This document shows positions 41,676-51,680 of a stretch of 64,000 nucleotides of DNA, piece after piece (position 1 is the stretch's first letter; the number at the start of each line of letters is the position of its first letter). Source of the DNA: Ochrobactrum vermis (lineage in GTDB: Bacteria; Pseudomonadota; Alphaproteobacteria; Rhizobiales; Rhizobiaceae); the NCBI RefSeq assembly GCF_002975205.1, contig NZ_PCOC01000001.1:1674001-1738000 (forward strand), given 5' to 3'. Both the position numbers and the translations under genes were made by a program. The notes below the pieces were generated by a model. That model was given only the letters and a program-made list of their open reading frames with translations. It did no database searches and was not told the origin of the DNA.

Positions 41676-42806
41676 ATGGCTGATAACGCTGGGGTTGTGG
41701 TGGCAGGCTTGATCGGGTCCGGCTTCATGGGCAAGACGCACGCCCTTGCTCTTGCAAACGTCAACCGCGTCTTCGATTTACCGATCAACATCCAGCTTCA
41801 CACATTGGCGGATGTGAATGCGGAAATAGCGACAAAAGCCGCAAAACAACTGGGATTTGCAAATGCCACCGGCGACTGGCGGGAATTGGCCACCAACCCA
41901 AACATCAATCTCGTAGACATCACCACGCCAAACCGTTTTCACAAGGAAATGGCACTCGCCGCCATTGAAGCAGGCAAACACGTGTATTGCGAAAAGCCAC
42001 TTGCGCCGACCGCTGCCGAGTGCCTCGAAATGACGCTCGCGGCAGAAAAGAGGGGTATCCAAACAGCCGTCGGTTTCAACTATCTGAAGAACCCGATGAT
42101 AAAACTGGCGAAGGAAATCATCGACAGCGGCGAGTTGGGCGAAATTCGCAATTTTCGCGGCATTCACGCCGAAGATTTCATGGCCGATGCCCGCATCCCT
42201 TGGACCTGGCGCCTCGACCCGGCAGGCGGTGGTGGAGCGCTAGCCGATATCGGCAGTCATATCATCGCCGCCGCGCGCTATCTCATTGGACCGATAGCAG
42301 CAGTTATGGGCGACTCCCTCACCATCATCAGCGAGCGCCCGGATAGTTTGAACCTTTCGCAGATGAAATACGTCGAAGTGGATGATGTCTGCCGTGCTTT
42401 CATACGTTTCGAAAATGGAGCGACCGGCACACTCGAGGCAAGCTGGATCGCCAGCGGCCGCAAAATGCAGCACGACTTTGAGATTTCAGGATCGAAAGGC
42501 TCTCTGTTCTTCTCGCAGGAGCGCTTCAATGAACTCGATCTGTTTCTCTTTTCCGACAAGAAGGGACAACAGGGCTTCCGCAAGATCTTCGCAGGTCCGG
42601 AACACGAACCCTATGGCGCATTCTGTGTGGCGGGTGGCCACCAGATTGGCTTCAACGATCTGAAGACGATTGAAGTCCGCGACTTCCTGCTTGCCATCGC
42701 CGGACAGAAAAACAAGCACGCCGATTTTCGCGAAGGTTACGAAGTTCAGAACACCGTGGAAACGATCTACGCCTCTTCCCGCGAGCGCCAGTGGAAAAAT
42801 ATCTAG
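41676..42806 (+). CDS. Gfo/Idh/MocA-family NAD(P)-dependent dehydrogenase
   Basis: The 376-residue protein has a Rossmann domain (AGLIGSGFMGKTHALAL, residues 10-26; ADVNAEIATKAAKQLGF), the EKP motif in YCEKPLAPTA (about 105-114) with its catalytic Lys, and the C-terminal substrate domain with GGGALADIGSHIIAAARYL (about 188-206; the Asp and His are the usual catalytic pair). GGAGGA lies 7 bp before the ATG. It is divergent from the CUT2 transporter and probably oxidises the imported compound, for example an inositol. Its TAG overlaps the stop of btuD in CTAG. Confidence 0.92.
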   Translation: MADNAGVVVAGLIGSGFMGKTHALALANVNRVFDLPINIQLHTLADVNAEIATKAAKQLGFANATGDWRELATNPNINLVDITTPNRFHKEMALAAIEAGKHVYCEKPLAPTAAECLEMTLAAEKRGIQTAVGFNYLKNPMIKLAKEIIDSGELGEIRNFRGIHAEDFMADARIPWTWRLDPAGGGGALADIGSHIIAAARYLIGPIAAVMGDSLTIISERPDSLNLSQMKYVEVDDVCRAFIRFENGATGTLEASWIASGRKMQHDFEISGSKGSLFFSQERFNELDLFLFSDKKGQQGFRKIFAGPEHEPYGAFCVAGGHQIGFNDLKTIEVRDFLLAIAGQKNKHADFREGYEVQNTVETIYASSRERQWKNI

Positions 42807-43576
42807 CCTATACGTGAGGTCGGATGGACGATGAACTCGCCATCCACCATCATGATTTTCGCTCTTATGCCATAGACGTCGTGCAACAGTTGCGGCGTGA
42901 GCACTTCCGTCGGCTCACCATCCGCAACGATATGTCCCTTGTCGAGCAAAATAAGGCGTGTGCAATGCTGTGCCGCAAGACTTAACTCATGCAATGAGGC
43001 AACGACGGTCCTTCCCTCCTTTGCGAGTTCGGAGAAAATTTCCATCAATCCAAGCTGATGAGAAGGGTCAAGTCCGGCAACCGGCTCATCAGCGAGTATT
43101 ACGGGCGTATCCTGCGCCAAGACGCGTGCAATCAGCACGCGCGCGCGTTCACCACCGGAAAGTTCTATCGCCGCCCTGTCCCGAAATCGCGCGACGTCCA
43201 TACGCTGCATCGCAGTCTCGATAAGCGCTTCATCTTGCGCACTCAAGGTCGCAAAAACCGGCTTCAGAGCGGAGCGGCCCAACGAAACAAGTATTTCGAC
43301 CGATACCGGCCAAGCAACATCGCGATCCTGCGGTAGATATGCGAGGTTCTGCGCTTTCGTCGAAGCGCTCATCTGGCGCAAATCATCCCCATCGAGGACA
43401 ATTTCCCCTCTGGATGCTACAAGTCCCAGAATGGCGCGCAACAATGTCGTCTTCCCGGCGCCGTTAGGCCCGATCAGCCCGATGAATTCACCACCACTAA
43501 TTTTGAAACTCGCACCGCCAAGCGCTGCCTTCCCGCCGAGCGTAACCGAAAGATCATGTGCCGAAAGCAATGTCAT
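42803..43576 (-). CDS. btuD: Cobalamin ABC transporter ATPase
   Basis: The 257-residue ATPase has Walker A GPNGAGKTT (about residue 37), Q-loop YLPQDRDVAWPVSVEILVSLGR typical of Fe3+/B12 systems, signature LSGGERARV (about 136), Walker B VILADEPVAGLD and switch His SLHELSLA. The ATG at 43576 overlaps the btuC stop (ATGA). As the last gene of the riboswitch-controlled operon it powers import of cobalamin; a ferric-siderophore ATPase would look alike, so the context decides. Confidence 0.88.
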   Translation of the reverse strand: MTLLSAHDLSVTLGGKAALGGASFKISGGEFIGLIGPNGAGKTTLLRAILGLVASRGEIVLDGDDLRQMSASTKAQNLAYLPQDRDVAWPVSVEILVSLGRSALKPVFATLSAQDEALIETAMQRMDVARFRDRAAIELSGGERARVLIARVLAQDTPVILADEPVAGLDPSHQLGLMEIFSELAKEGRTVVASLHELSLAAQHCTRLILLDKGHIVADGEPTEVLTPQLLHDVYGIRAKIMMVDGEFIVHPTSRIG

Positions 43577-44574
43577 ACGAGCTGCCTCCGATATTTGAAC
43601 ACCAGCCAAAGGAAGAATGGCGCGCCTATAATTGCCGTCAGGACCCCCAGTTTCAGCTCACGTCCCGGCATGACGATACGTACCAATACGTCAGCGGCCA
43701 GCAACAGGGCAGCTCCACCGAAACCACTAGCAACCAGCAATCGTGATGGACGCGCACCGACTAGCGGACGCAGAAGGTGAGGAACCACCAACCCTACGAA
43801 ACCGATTGCACCCGCAACGGCGGTGGAGGCTCCCACACATGCCGCTGTACCAAGCACAGCAAAAAGCTGCACGCGAACCAGATTAACGCCCATAGTGGCC
43901 GCGGCATCCGCGCCGAGTGTCAAACTGTCGAGAGACCGTCCGAGTGCCAGAAGCATCGCCCAGCCAATCAGGATGAATGGTGCAGAGAGAGCCACATGCG
44001 TCATCGATCTGTCTGCCAATGATCCCAGCATCCAGAAGACGATCTCCATTGCGGCAAACGGGTTGGGCGACAGGTTGAGCGCCAGTGCCGTAAATGCGCC
44101 AGCGAGACTTGTCACCGCAACACCTGCCAGTATGACGGCGAGCGTGCCGGCATTGCGCCCTGCGAGAAGCTTGACGAGAAAAACCGACACGAAGGCTCCT
44201 GCCAGTGCGAGCAGCGGCAAAGCCAGAGGAAACAGAAGCGACAGACCGCTATAGATAGCAATGACAGCGCCGAATGACGCGGATGCGCTTACACCCAGCA
44301 GACCAGGTTCGGCGAGCGGGTTGCGCAGGTACCCCTGCAGAGCAGCACCAGACAATCCAAGTGAACCTCCGATGAGAAGCGCAAGCAATGCCCGAGGCAA
44401 ACGGATTTCGCGCATGACCAGTACAATCATTTCGCTTTCATCGCCGAAAAGCGCCTTGAGGCTGTCGGCCATACTGATCGCAGCCGGTCCAGTCAGCAAC
44501 GAAACAATGAAAAGCAAAGCCACAAGCATAGCCAGTCCGGCAAGCAGGAGATAGAAGCGCTTCCGTTCAGTCAC
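43573..44574 (-). CDS. btuC: Cobalamin ABC transporter permease (FecCD family)
   Basis: The 333-residue permease has about ten helices with FecCD marks: RLPRALLALLIGGSLGLSGAALQGYLRNPLAEPGLLGVSASASFGAV (in pieces, residues 60-105) and GAIGFVGLVVPHLLRPLVGARPSRLL (about 260-285). The GTG at 44574 with GGAGG upstream is preferred to the TTG at 44589; it overlaps the btuF stop by 8 bp. Confidence 0.9.
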   Translation of the reverse strand: MTERKRFYLLLAGLAMLVALLFIVSLLTGPAAISMADSLKALFGDESEMIVLVMREIRLPRALLALLIGGSLGLSGAALQGYLRNPLAEPGLLGVSASASFGAVIAIYSGLSLLFPLALPLLALAGAFVSVFLVKLLAGRNAGTLAVILAGVAVTSLAGAFTALALNLSPNPFAAMEIVFWMLGSLADRSMTHVALSAPFILIGWAMLLALGRSLDSLTLGADAAATMGVNLVRVQLFAVLGTAACVGASTAVAGAIGFVGLVVPHLLRPLVGARPSRLLVASGFGGAALLLAADVLVRIVMPGRELKLGVLTAIIGAPFFLWLVFKYRRQLV

Positions 44575-45406
44575 GCGCGGCCTCCGCAAGTTCGGCCACA
44601 GCTTCGACGCTGAATGGACCGCCGCAAACCGTCAGATTATCCGCTATCGTCACTGGCCTCGCCTGTTTTTCAAGCGCCCGCAACGCCGGATGTTGAAAAT
44701 TCTCGAAAGCCAGCGCGGGGGCACGATCTCTTGAACTGCGCACCAGAATATCCGGCTTTTCGAGCAGCAGCTTTTCCAAGGGTAACGGAGCGGAACCACT
44801 GACGCCCACCCTATCGGCCAGATTATCAAGTCCGGCAAGGCGTACAGCCTGATCGACCAGCGTTCCCCGGCCAGATGTGTAACTGTTGGCAAAATAAAGC
44901 GCGACCGTCTTGCGGCGGGACGGAGGCCGAATTGCCGCCAAAGCAGCTTTCATTTGATCGACTTCCCAGTTCGCTTCCGCCTGTCTTCCAAGCAACTCAC
45001 CCATGCGCCGCAGATGGGCTTCTATATCGTTGAACGAACGGGCGGGTGCGAACTCTTCCACACGGACACCCAGTCTGCGCAACAGCCCCACCGTTGCCCT
45101 CGACGAGAATGTTCCCGCCAGCACAAGATCAGGTTTCATCAGAAAAACTTCCTCTGCCTGCACATGGTTGACCGGAACCTTACGGGCTTTAGCAGCCATG
45201 ACGGACAGTTCCGGGTCCAGCGACAGATAGGAAACCGACTGCAACTGCCCCTTGTCTGCCAGTAGCAATGCGAGCTGATCGGTACATACATTGATGGAAA
45301 CGACCCGTTGGGGGATTTCCGCTGCGTCTGCTGAATTTCGAACAAAAAGGGCCAGCCCAACCGCAAGGCAGAAGCTGGTGATCCATTGTACGGATGCCCT
45401 TTTCAT
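44567..45406 (-). CDS. btuF: Periplasmic cobalamin-binding protein
   Basis: The 279-residue protein has a signal peptide (cut near SADA, residue 28) and the type III binding fold: RVVSINVCTDQLALLLADKGQL (about 34-55), a connecting helix, and the LEKLLLEKPDILV motif in both lobes. It starts 13 bp after btuB, so it is in the same operon. It hands B12 from the outer-membrane receptor to BtuCD. Confidence 0.88.
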   Translation of the reverse strand: MKRASVQWITSFCLAVGLALFVRNSADAAEIPQRVVSINVCTDQLALLLADKGQLQSVSYLSLDPELSVMAAKARKVPVNHVQAEEVFLMKPDLVLAGTFSSRATVGLLRRLGVRVEEFAPARSFNDIEAHLRRMGELLGRQAEANWEVDQMKAALAAIRPPSRRKTVALYFANSYTSGRGTLVDQAVRLAGLDNLADRVGVSGSAPLPLEKLLLEKPDILVRSSRDRAPALAFENFQHPALRALEKQARPVTIADNLTVCGGPFSVEAVAELAEAARD

Positions 45407-45419
45407 TCTCTGTTCAGCC

Positions 45420-47297
45420 TCAGAAATTCCGGGTCAACCCGATATTGATGGTGCGTCCCGGTGCAATATAGCCAGAGCTGGTCTGATAATCCTTGTCAAA
45501 GATGTTCTCGACAGAGAACTTCAATTGCGATTGCTTGTCGATGGAATAGAGCGCGACGAAATCAGCCGTCACATAGTCGCCAAGTTTCTTTTTGTTAGCA
45601 GCATCAGCATAGCGCGAACCGCCATAGATCAATCTTGCGGTAAGATCGAGCTTCTCAATTGGTGTGAAATTGACCTCAGCTGCGGCCTTGAAACGTTCGC
45701 GATAGGGAAGATCGTTTCCTGTGGCTTCATCAATAGGCCGTTTAAGGTCCACTAAACCTTTGACACCCCACTGTTCGTTGAAGCGGTGATCAAGCGTCGC
45801 TTCAAACCCAGTTATGTGAGCTCGATCAACGTTTACTGGCAACCACAGATGTGTTTGCTCGTCCTCTCTCCAGCTAATACCCTGCCTTAACCGGGTGTCG
45901 TAGAATGCCATATCCAGACTGGTGCCGGAACTTATCCGCCAATTCAATCCCAGTTCATAAGAGCCCGATTTCTCGGGTTTCAGATCCGGATTTCCCGACA
46001 AGGGATAGTAGAGATCATTGAACGTAGGCGCGCGGAAACCGGTAGCGTAAGAAGACCGCAGCACCAGATCGGGCAGGATTTCATAGCTCACACCAAGATT
46101 ATAGGTGGCGACATCGCCAAATTGGCTATTGTGGTCATAACGCAGCCCGCCATCGAAACGCAGCGCCTCGTATTCGAGCGAATACTGTCCGAATATGGCC
46201 GCCAGATCGCGGCTGTTTTCACCATACGAAACGGTGGTGTTGATCTCCTCGCGATAGGCTTCCACGCCAGCGGTCACGGTGTGACTGACCTTGCCCGTAT
46301 CGAAACTCTTTTCGGTCGAGGCAAAGACACCATAACGCTTGGTTTCAAACCGATCGGATCTACTCACGCCCTTGCGGAAGTTACGGCTGCTGTCGATGCC
46401 GGCGCTGAACTCCAGCGTGGACGACCTATCCGCCGTATGATCGACGCGCGTTCCGATCTTGCCCGTAAATGCTGTGCTGTCAGCCTGATCCGGTGACGGC
46501 GCTTTGGCGTCATACTGGTTGCGCCCCCGGCTGAAGAGACCGTCCGCATAGATTTTACCCCAGTCGAAATCCTTCGACAGGGCAAAGTTGAAAGAGCCCT
46601 GCAAAAACCCGTCGCGATCCGGTTCATGCCCATAGGCTTCAGGCGTAGTGAAATCATACCCTTGCGTACCGGTTATAGCTGCGCCAAAAGCATAGTCGAC
46701 ACCGGCGTTGCTGCGTCCCTGAATGGACCCCGAAGCATATCCTCCCCAAGGATGGCTGACGCCAGTAGAGAGACTGCCGCACCAGGAACGCTCACCACAG
46801 GCTCCGCCCTGTTTCGTAATGATGTTGACCACCCCGCCCATGGCATCAGCCCCATATTGTGCAGAATGAGCCCCCTTGGCGATTTCAATGCGCTCGATAG
46901 AGGTTAGAGGAATATTGGAAAGCGCGGTCGAGCCATTCGTTGCCGACGCCGTACGCACGCCATTGACCAGAACGACTGTTTGATCAGAAGACATTCCACG
47001 AATAAAAATTCCGGCGGAAGAACCCTGCCCACCATTCGCCTTTATGGAAATACCGCTATAGGACTTCAGCAGCGACTGCAGATCGGAAGCAGCCGACCGC
47101 TCGATGTCCGCTGAATCGATGACAGTCACCGACGAGGTCGAGCGCTGCAGCGAAGATGCGCGACGCAATGGCGTGACCACGATTGTATCAAGGACCACGC
47201 TGCCATCGCCATCTGGCAGACTTTGAGCAACCGTCGTGGACGGCAGCGCAAGAACGCTGGCCGATACGAGCAGAACCGATGATTTTAAAAGGTGCAT
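45420..47297 (-). CDS. btuB: TonB-dependent vitamin B12 receptor
   Basis: The 625-residue outer-membrane receptor has a signal peptide (cut after TTVAQ, about 25), a TonB box LDTIVVTPL (about 36-44), a plug domain (RGMSSDQTVVLVNGVRTASATNG, GAHSAQYGADAMGGVVNIITKQGG in pieces, about 95-165) and a 22-strand barrel. It ends PGRTINIGLTRNF with the terminal Phe needed for barrel assembly. The riboswitch immediately upstream shows that its substrate is a cobalamin. It is first in btuB-btuF-btuC-btuD. Confidence 0.93.
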   Translation of the reverse strand: MHLLKSSVLLVSASVLALPSTTVAQSLPDGDGSVVLDTIVVTPLRRASSLQRSTSSVTVIDSADIERSAASDLQSLLKSYSGISIKANGGQGSSAGIFIRGMSSDQTVVLVNGVRTASATNGSTALSNIPLTSIERIEIAKGAHSAQYGADAMGGVVNIITKQGGACGERSWCGSLSTGVSHPWGGYASGSIQGRSNAGVDYAFGAAITGTQGYDFTTPEAYGHEPDRDGFLQGSFNFALSKDFDWGKIYADGLFSRGRNQYDAKAPSPDQADSTAFTGKIGTRVDHTADRSSTLEFSAGIDSSRNFRKGVSRSDRFETKRYGVFASTEKSFDTGKVSHTVTAGVEAYREEINTTVSYGENSRDLAAIFGQYSLEYEALRFDGGLRYDHNSQFGDVATYNLGVSYEILPDLVLRSSYATGFRAPTFNDLYYPLSGNPDLKPEKSGSYELGLNWRISSGTSLDMAFYDTRLRQGISWREDEQTHLWLPVNVDRAHITGFEATLDHRFNEQWGVKGLVDLKRPIDEATGNDLPYRERFKAAAEVNFTPIEKLDLTARLIYGGSRYADAANKKKLGDYVTADFVALYSIDKQSQLKFSVENIFDKDYQTSSGYIAPGRTINIGLTRNF

Positions 47298-47465
47298 TTT
47301 CCCTCAACCCGCCGAACCGGAGACCGATAAACGGCATTTCCTCTCACCGCAGGTTGAAGCAATGGCGGCGTTAAACGCCCTTCTTCCCGACGGCAACATT
47401 GCAACAATGTCACCGCCACGGGCAGCCGCGCCTGAACACACCCCGTGTCCATGCATAGGTGACCG

Positions 47466-47668
47466 GATACGGCAGGTCTCCTGACTTCCGGGTCATCGCT
47501 TTCCCTCCGCCTTCCCGAGTGCATCGAATGCTCTCAGTGGCTTTCACCGCTCGCACGGTTATGGAAGATCGCTCTCCGGTTACAGTTGCGGGGGCAGTCG
47601 CGGCATCAGCCGGAATGGCTTCACCGTGTTCCCTTTTCATCCGCCTGAACAGCGGAACCGTTTCCTGA
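47466..47668 (-). promoter_or_regulatory. Cobalamin (AdoCbl) riboswitch
   Basis: The minus strand carries the known order of conserved blocks: GGTTCCGCTGTTC, AAGGGAACACGGTGAAG, GCCGCGACTGCCCCCGCAAC (47604-47585), the B12 box GCCACTG (47541-47535), GGGAAGGCG, and AGTCAGGAGACCTGCC near 47486-47471. It ends about 170 nt before the btuB start. Binding of adenosylcobalamin would shut down the btu operon. Confidence 0.95.
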
Positions 47669-47785
47669 TGAATGCGATAGCAACATGGTTAAGGATTCGC
47701 AACTCTACTAAAGCGCTATCCCGCAGAGAAAACTGAATCACATTCGCAAGGAATGGATTCAGCCTCATGATTTCAAAGGTTTTTC

Positions 47786-48898
47786 CTATCGCAGAAATGC
47801 ACGGAAACGCTGCAGCGCGAAATAGAACAGCACAGAACCAATGACGATCAGTGCCATAAATTGCGGCCAGACGACGCCCAGCCCTGCTCCGCGAAACAGG
47901 ATAGATTGCGCCAATATGACGAAATGCGTATTCGGTGCGGCCAGCATGATTGTCTGGATGATCTCGGGCATGCTTTCACGGGGCGTTGTTCCACCTGAAA
48001 GCACCTGCAACGGCAGAAGCACCAGCATCAGCAGCATTCCGAACTGCGGCATGGAACCAGCCGCCGTTGCCAGAAAGATACCAAGGCTAGTCGTTGCAAA
48101 AAGCTGGAGTGCTGCACCAACCAGAAACAGCGATACCGACCCATAGATCGGTACGGCAAGTAGCCCTTGCACCACGAAGACCAGCGCAAAAGCCGAAGCA
48201 ACCAGCACGACGAGCCCCATGGACCATATCTTGCTGACCATGATTTCAACCGGCGTTACCGGCATCACCAGCAGATGTTCTATGGTTCCATGTTCGCGTT
48301 CTCGAATGAGGGCTGCACCTGTCAGGATGATCGACAGCATCGTAACCGATGAAATCACGTTATTGATTGCACCGAACCAGCCCTTGTTCAGATCCTGATT
48401 GAATCTCGCTCTGAGATTGAGTTCGACAGGCGCTTGTGCGCTACCGCGATAGCGATTGAGAAATTCGCTCACCTCACTCGACACAATCGACTGCACATAA
48501 CCGCCCCCGGTAAAGGCCTGGCTCATCCGGGTTGCATCAACATTGAGCTGGATTGTCGGCGAACGGCCTGCCAGAAGATCACGCTGGAAATTCGGCGGTA
48601 TGTTCAACGCAAACGTATCGAGCCCTTCATCCATCCGGGCATCCATTTCGTAGGACGAAATCAGCTTCGGAGGCACGAAATATGGCGGATAGAATGCCGT
48701 CGTTATCCGGCTGGAAACCGGCGATTGATCTTCGTCGACAATCGCTATTGCCGCATTGTTGAGAGTTTCAGGCATTGCCTTTGATGCCGTATAGATCGCA
48801 AGCGTAAAGGCATAAACGATCAGGATCAGCAGCATCGGATCACGCGCGAGACCGCGCAATTCCTTCACGCCAAGCTGGAATATGTTGGATATCCGCAT
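47786..48898 (-). CDS. ABC-2 type exporter permease (YhhJ-like)
   Basis: The 370-residue permease has one N-terminal helix, a large periplasmic domain (about residues 45-170) and five C-terminal helices with IREREHGTIEHLLVMPVTPVEIMVSKIW near 215-240 and VLSGGTTPRESMPE near 305-320, typical of ABC2_membrane proteins. The ATG at 48898 starts one base after the stop of the fused ATPase gene. It is the partner channel in the YhiI-RbbA-YhhJ exporter. Confidence 0.9.
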   Translation of the reverse strand: MRISNIFQLGVKELRGLARDPMLLILIVYAFTLAIYTASKAMPETLNNAAIAIVDEDQSPVSSRITTAFYPPYFVPPKLISSYEMDARMDEGLDTFALNIPPNFQRDLLAGRSPTIQLNVDATRMSQAFTGGGYVQSIVSSEVSEFLNRYRGSAQAPVELNLRARFNQDLNKGWFGAINNVISSVTMLSIILTGAALIREREHGTIEHLLVMPVTPVEIMVSKIWSMGLVVLVASAFALVFVVQGLLAVPIYGSVSLFLVGAALQLFATTSLGIFLATAAGSMPQFGMLLMLVLLPLQVLSGGTTPRESMPEIIQTIMLAAPNTHFVILAQSILFRGAGLGVVWPQFMALIVIGSVLFYFALQRFRAFLR

Positions 48899-48899
48899 C

Positions 48900-51680
48900 T
48901 TAGCTCGCCTGTTTCTTGAGAAGAGCAATCGCAAGCGCCATGAGCACCGGCACCGCGATCAGCAAGGGTAAAAACGAACTTGCAAGATCGGCAAACCCCA
49001 GCGCCTTGGAAAAAACTCCACGCGAGATCGTCACAAAATAGGTGGCGGGATAGATTTTGCCTATAAAGGCGCCCGCCCCTTGCAGCGACGACACAGGGTC
49101 AATGATACCGGAGTACTGTACAGCCGGAATGAGCGTTAGAAGTGCCGTTCCGAAGATTGCTGCGATCTGGCTGTTCATGAAAGTGGACAGAACCAGTCCC
49201 ATGCCGGTCGCGATCGTCACATAGAGCAGCGCCGCCAGCGCATAAGTAGGAAAGCTTCCCGTAAACGGCACCCGGAAAATAAACACCGCAAAGGCTGTCA
49301 GCATCAGGAAATTAAGAAATGCCAGCCCGATATAGGGCAATTGCTTGCCGAACAGAAACTCGAATTTCGTCACCGGCGTCACGTAAAAATTGATGATCGA
49401 TCCCAGCTCCTTTTCGCGAACCACGCTCAGCACCGCCAGCATTGCGGGAATCATGAGCAGCAGCAACGGAATGACAGCCGGCACCATAGCCACAAGGCTT
49501 TGCACGTCGGGGTTATAGCGGTAGCGTATCTCCAGATTGAAACTGCCGACATTCGCCGCACTGCCATAAAGCTCGCGGGCTTTCTGCGTCAGCCAGTTGG
49601 CATGCATGCCCTGAACATAGCCTTTGATCGTCTCTGCACGGGTGGGCATCGCGCCGTCAATCCAGGCAGCTACTTCTACCGGACGTCCACGCATAAGATC
49701 TGCGCCGAAATTCGGCGGTATCTCAATAGCCAGACTGATCTCGCCATCACGCATCCGTCTGTCAAGATCGTTGTAGTCGGTTATCGGAGCCTGTTCGGAA
49801 AAATAGCGCGAACCCGCAATCTGCTGCGTATAGTCACGGCTGATCGTCGTATCGTCACGATCGAGCACAGCAAATTTCAGATCCTCGACATCCATATTGA
49901 TGCCATAGCCAATGACGAACATCAGGATGACACTACCGAGAATAGCGAGCGTTGCCCGGATCGGGTCACGCTTCAGTTCCAGAGCCTCGCGCCGGGTATA
50001 GGCCAGCATCCGCCGCAAGTCCGGCAACCAGCCTGGCGTTTTCTTTGTGTGTGTTTCGCTTGCCTCTGCCGTTTGTTCTGGGAGAACCGCAGGCGATGGC
50101 GCCGACCGTTCGGCCTCGCCGATTGCATCCTGAAGATAGGCGACGAAAGCCTCCTCGAGGGTTTCGGCGTGGCGACTTTCGGTAATCGCCTTCGGCGTAT
50201 CGCTTATCAGCACCTTGCCGGCATGCATCAGCGAAATCCGGTCGCAAAGTTCCGCTTCATTCATGAAATGGGTAGAAACGAAGATCGTAACGTTATCTTT
50301 GCGGGACAGATCGGCGAGAATTTGCCAGAACGCATCCCGAGCGACCGGGTCGACACCCGATGTCGGCTCATCAAGAATGAGAATATCAGGCGAGTGAATC
50401 AGAGCCACGGCCAGCGACAGGCGCTGGCGAATACCAAGCGGCAAGGCGTCGGGCAAGGAGTCCACAACCTCTGTGAGATCAAAGCGTTCGGTCAGCTCCT
50501 TGATGCGGCGTTCGGTCAGATCCTGCGCCATATCGAACAGTTTGGCGTGAAGTTCCAGATTTTGGCGGACGGTCAATTCCGAATAGAGCGAAAATGCCTG
50601 TGACATGTATCCGACATGACGGCGTATATCGATATCCTTGGGATCCACCTCGCGCCCGAACAGCCGCGCCGTTCCCTCGCTGGCAGGCAACAACCCTGTC
50701 AGAACCTTCATGGTCGTGGTCTTGCCGCAACCGTTTGAACCAAGAAAACCGAAGATTTCGCCACGCGGGATACGAAAACTCACATCATTCACCGCAGTGA
50801 AATTGCCAAAACGGACGGTGACGTGTTCTGCCTCAATCGCGATTTCATAATTGGCGCCGAAATCGCGGTGCGGAATTTCGATCTCCTGATGACCCTTTCG
50901 TAATTCCTCTGGCAGGAGCGCGATAAAGGCAGCATCCAGATTTGGCGTGTCGGTTCGCTGCAGCAATTCCTGCGGTGTACCTGTCGCCAGAATCTGCCCG
51001 TCATTCATGGCGACCAGCCAGTCGAACCGCTCAGCTTCTTCCATATAGGCCGTGGCGACGATGACGCTCATTCCGGGACGGTCTTTGCGGATGTCGTCGA
51101 TCAGCTCCCAGAACTGACGTCGAGACAGCGGATCGACGCCAGTTGTCGGCTCGTCGAGAATAAGCAGATCGGGATCATGGATCAGCGAGCAGCAGAGACT
51201 TGTCTTCTGTTTCATACCGCCGGAAAGTTTACCGGCCGGACGGTCCGCGAAGGACGACATGCCCGTGCGGGCCAGAAGATCGGCAATACGGCGCTCACGC
51301 TCTTTCCGGTTATGTCCGAACAACCGTCCGAAAAAATCAATATTTTCGAACACCGAAAGCGTCGGATAGAGATTCTTTCCGAGCCCCTGTGGCATATAGG
51401 CGATACGGGGATAAGCGGACTGAAGATGACGCTTATCAGAAATGTCGCCACCAAGGACCTCGATGCGGCCCTGCTGCATCGTCCGTGCCCCGGCCACCAA
51501 CGACAAGAAACTTGATTTCCCGACCCCATCTGGCCCGATCAGACCCACCATGCAACCGGCGGGAATATCAAGGTTGACCTCCCGAAGAGCACGTGTTTTC
51601 CCGTAGGACAGCCCTACGCCTTGCGCCCGGACGACAAAGCTGTCGTCATTGGCGCCAGCTTTGACAGGAACATCATTCAT
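48900..51680 (-). CDS. rbbA: RbbA-type fused double ATPase and ABC-2 permease
   Basis: The 926-residue protein joins two ATPase domains and a permease. ABC1 (residues 15-240) has Walker [10 protein letters not shown], signature LSGGMKQKT and Walker [17 protein letters not shown]2 (280-510) has GSNGCGKTT, a degenerate signature LPLGIRQRL and DEPTSGVDP. The permease (560-926) has IREKE-like [23 protein letters not shown]. RbbA of E. coli was described as a ribosome-associated ATPase, but this layout is that of an exporter for drugs or envelope parts. The ATG at 51680 overlaps the HlyD stop (ATGA). Confidence 0.92.
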   Translation of the reverse strand: MNDVPVKAGANDDSFVVRAQGVGLSYGKTRALREVNLDIPAGCMVGLIGPDGVGKSSFLSLVAGARTMQQGRIEVLGGDISDKRHLQSAYPRIAYMPQGLGKNLYPTLSVFENIDFFGRLFGHNRKERERRIADLLARTGMSSFADRPAGKLSGGMKQKTSLCCSLIHDPDLLILDEPTTGVDPLSRRQFWELIDDIRKDRPGMSVIVATAYMEEAERFDWLVAMNDGQILATGTPQELLQRTDTPNLDAAFIALLPEELRKGHQEIEIPHRDFGANYEIAIEAEHVTVRFGNFTAVNDVSFRIPRGEIFGFLGSNGCGKTTTMKVLTGLLPASEGTARLFGREVDPKDIDIRRHVGYMSQAFSLYSELTVRQNLELHAKLFDMAQDLTERRIKELTERFDLTEVVDSLPDALPLGIRQRLSLAVALIHSPDILILDEPTSGVDPVARDAFWQILADLSRKDNVTIFVSTHFMNEAELCDRISLMHAGKVLISDTPKAITESRHAETLEEAFVAYLQDAIGEAERSAPSPAVLPEQTAEASETHTKKTPGWLPDLRRMLAYTRREALELKRDPIRATLAILGSVILMFVIGYGINMDVEDLKFAVLDRDDTTISRDYTQQIAGSRYFSEQAPITDYNDLDRRMRDGEISLAIEIPPNFGADLMRGRPVEVAAWIDGAMPTRAETIKGYVQGMHANWLTQKARELYGSAANVGSFNLEIRYRYNPDVQSLVAMVPAVIPLLLLMIPAMLAVLSVVREKELGSIINFYVTPVTKFEFLFGKQLPYIGLAFLNFLMLTAFAVFIFRVPFTGSFPTYALAALLYVTIATGMGLVLSTFMNSQIAAIFGTALLTLIPAVQYSGIIDPVSSLQGAGAFIGKIYPATYFVTISRGVFSKALGFADLASSFLPLLIAVPVLMALAIALLKKQAS

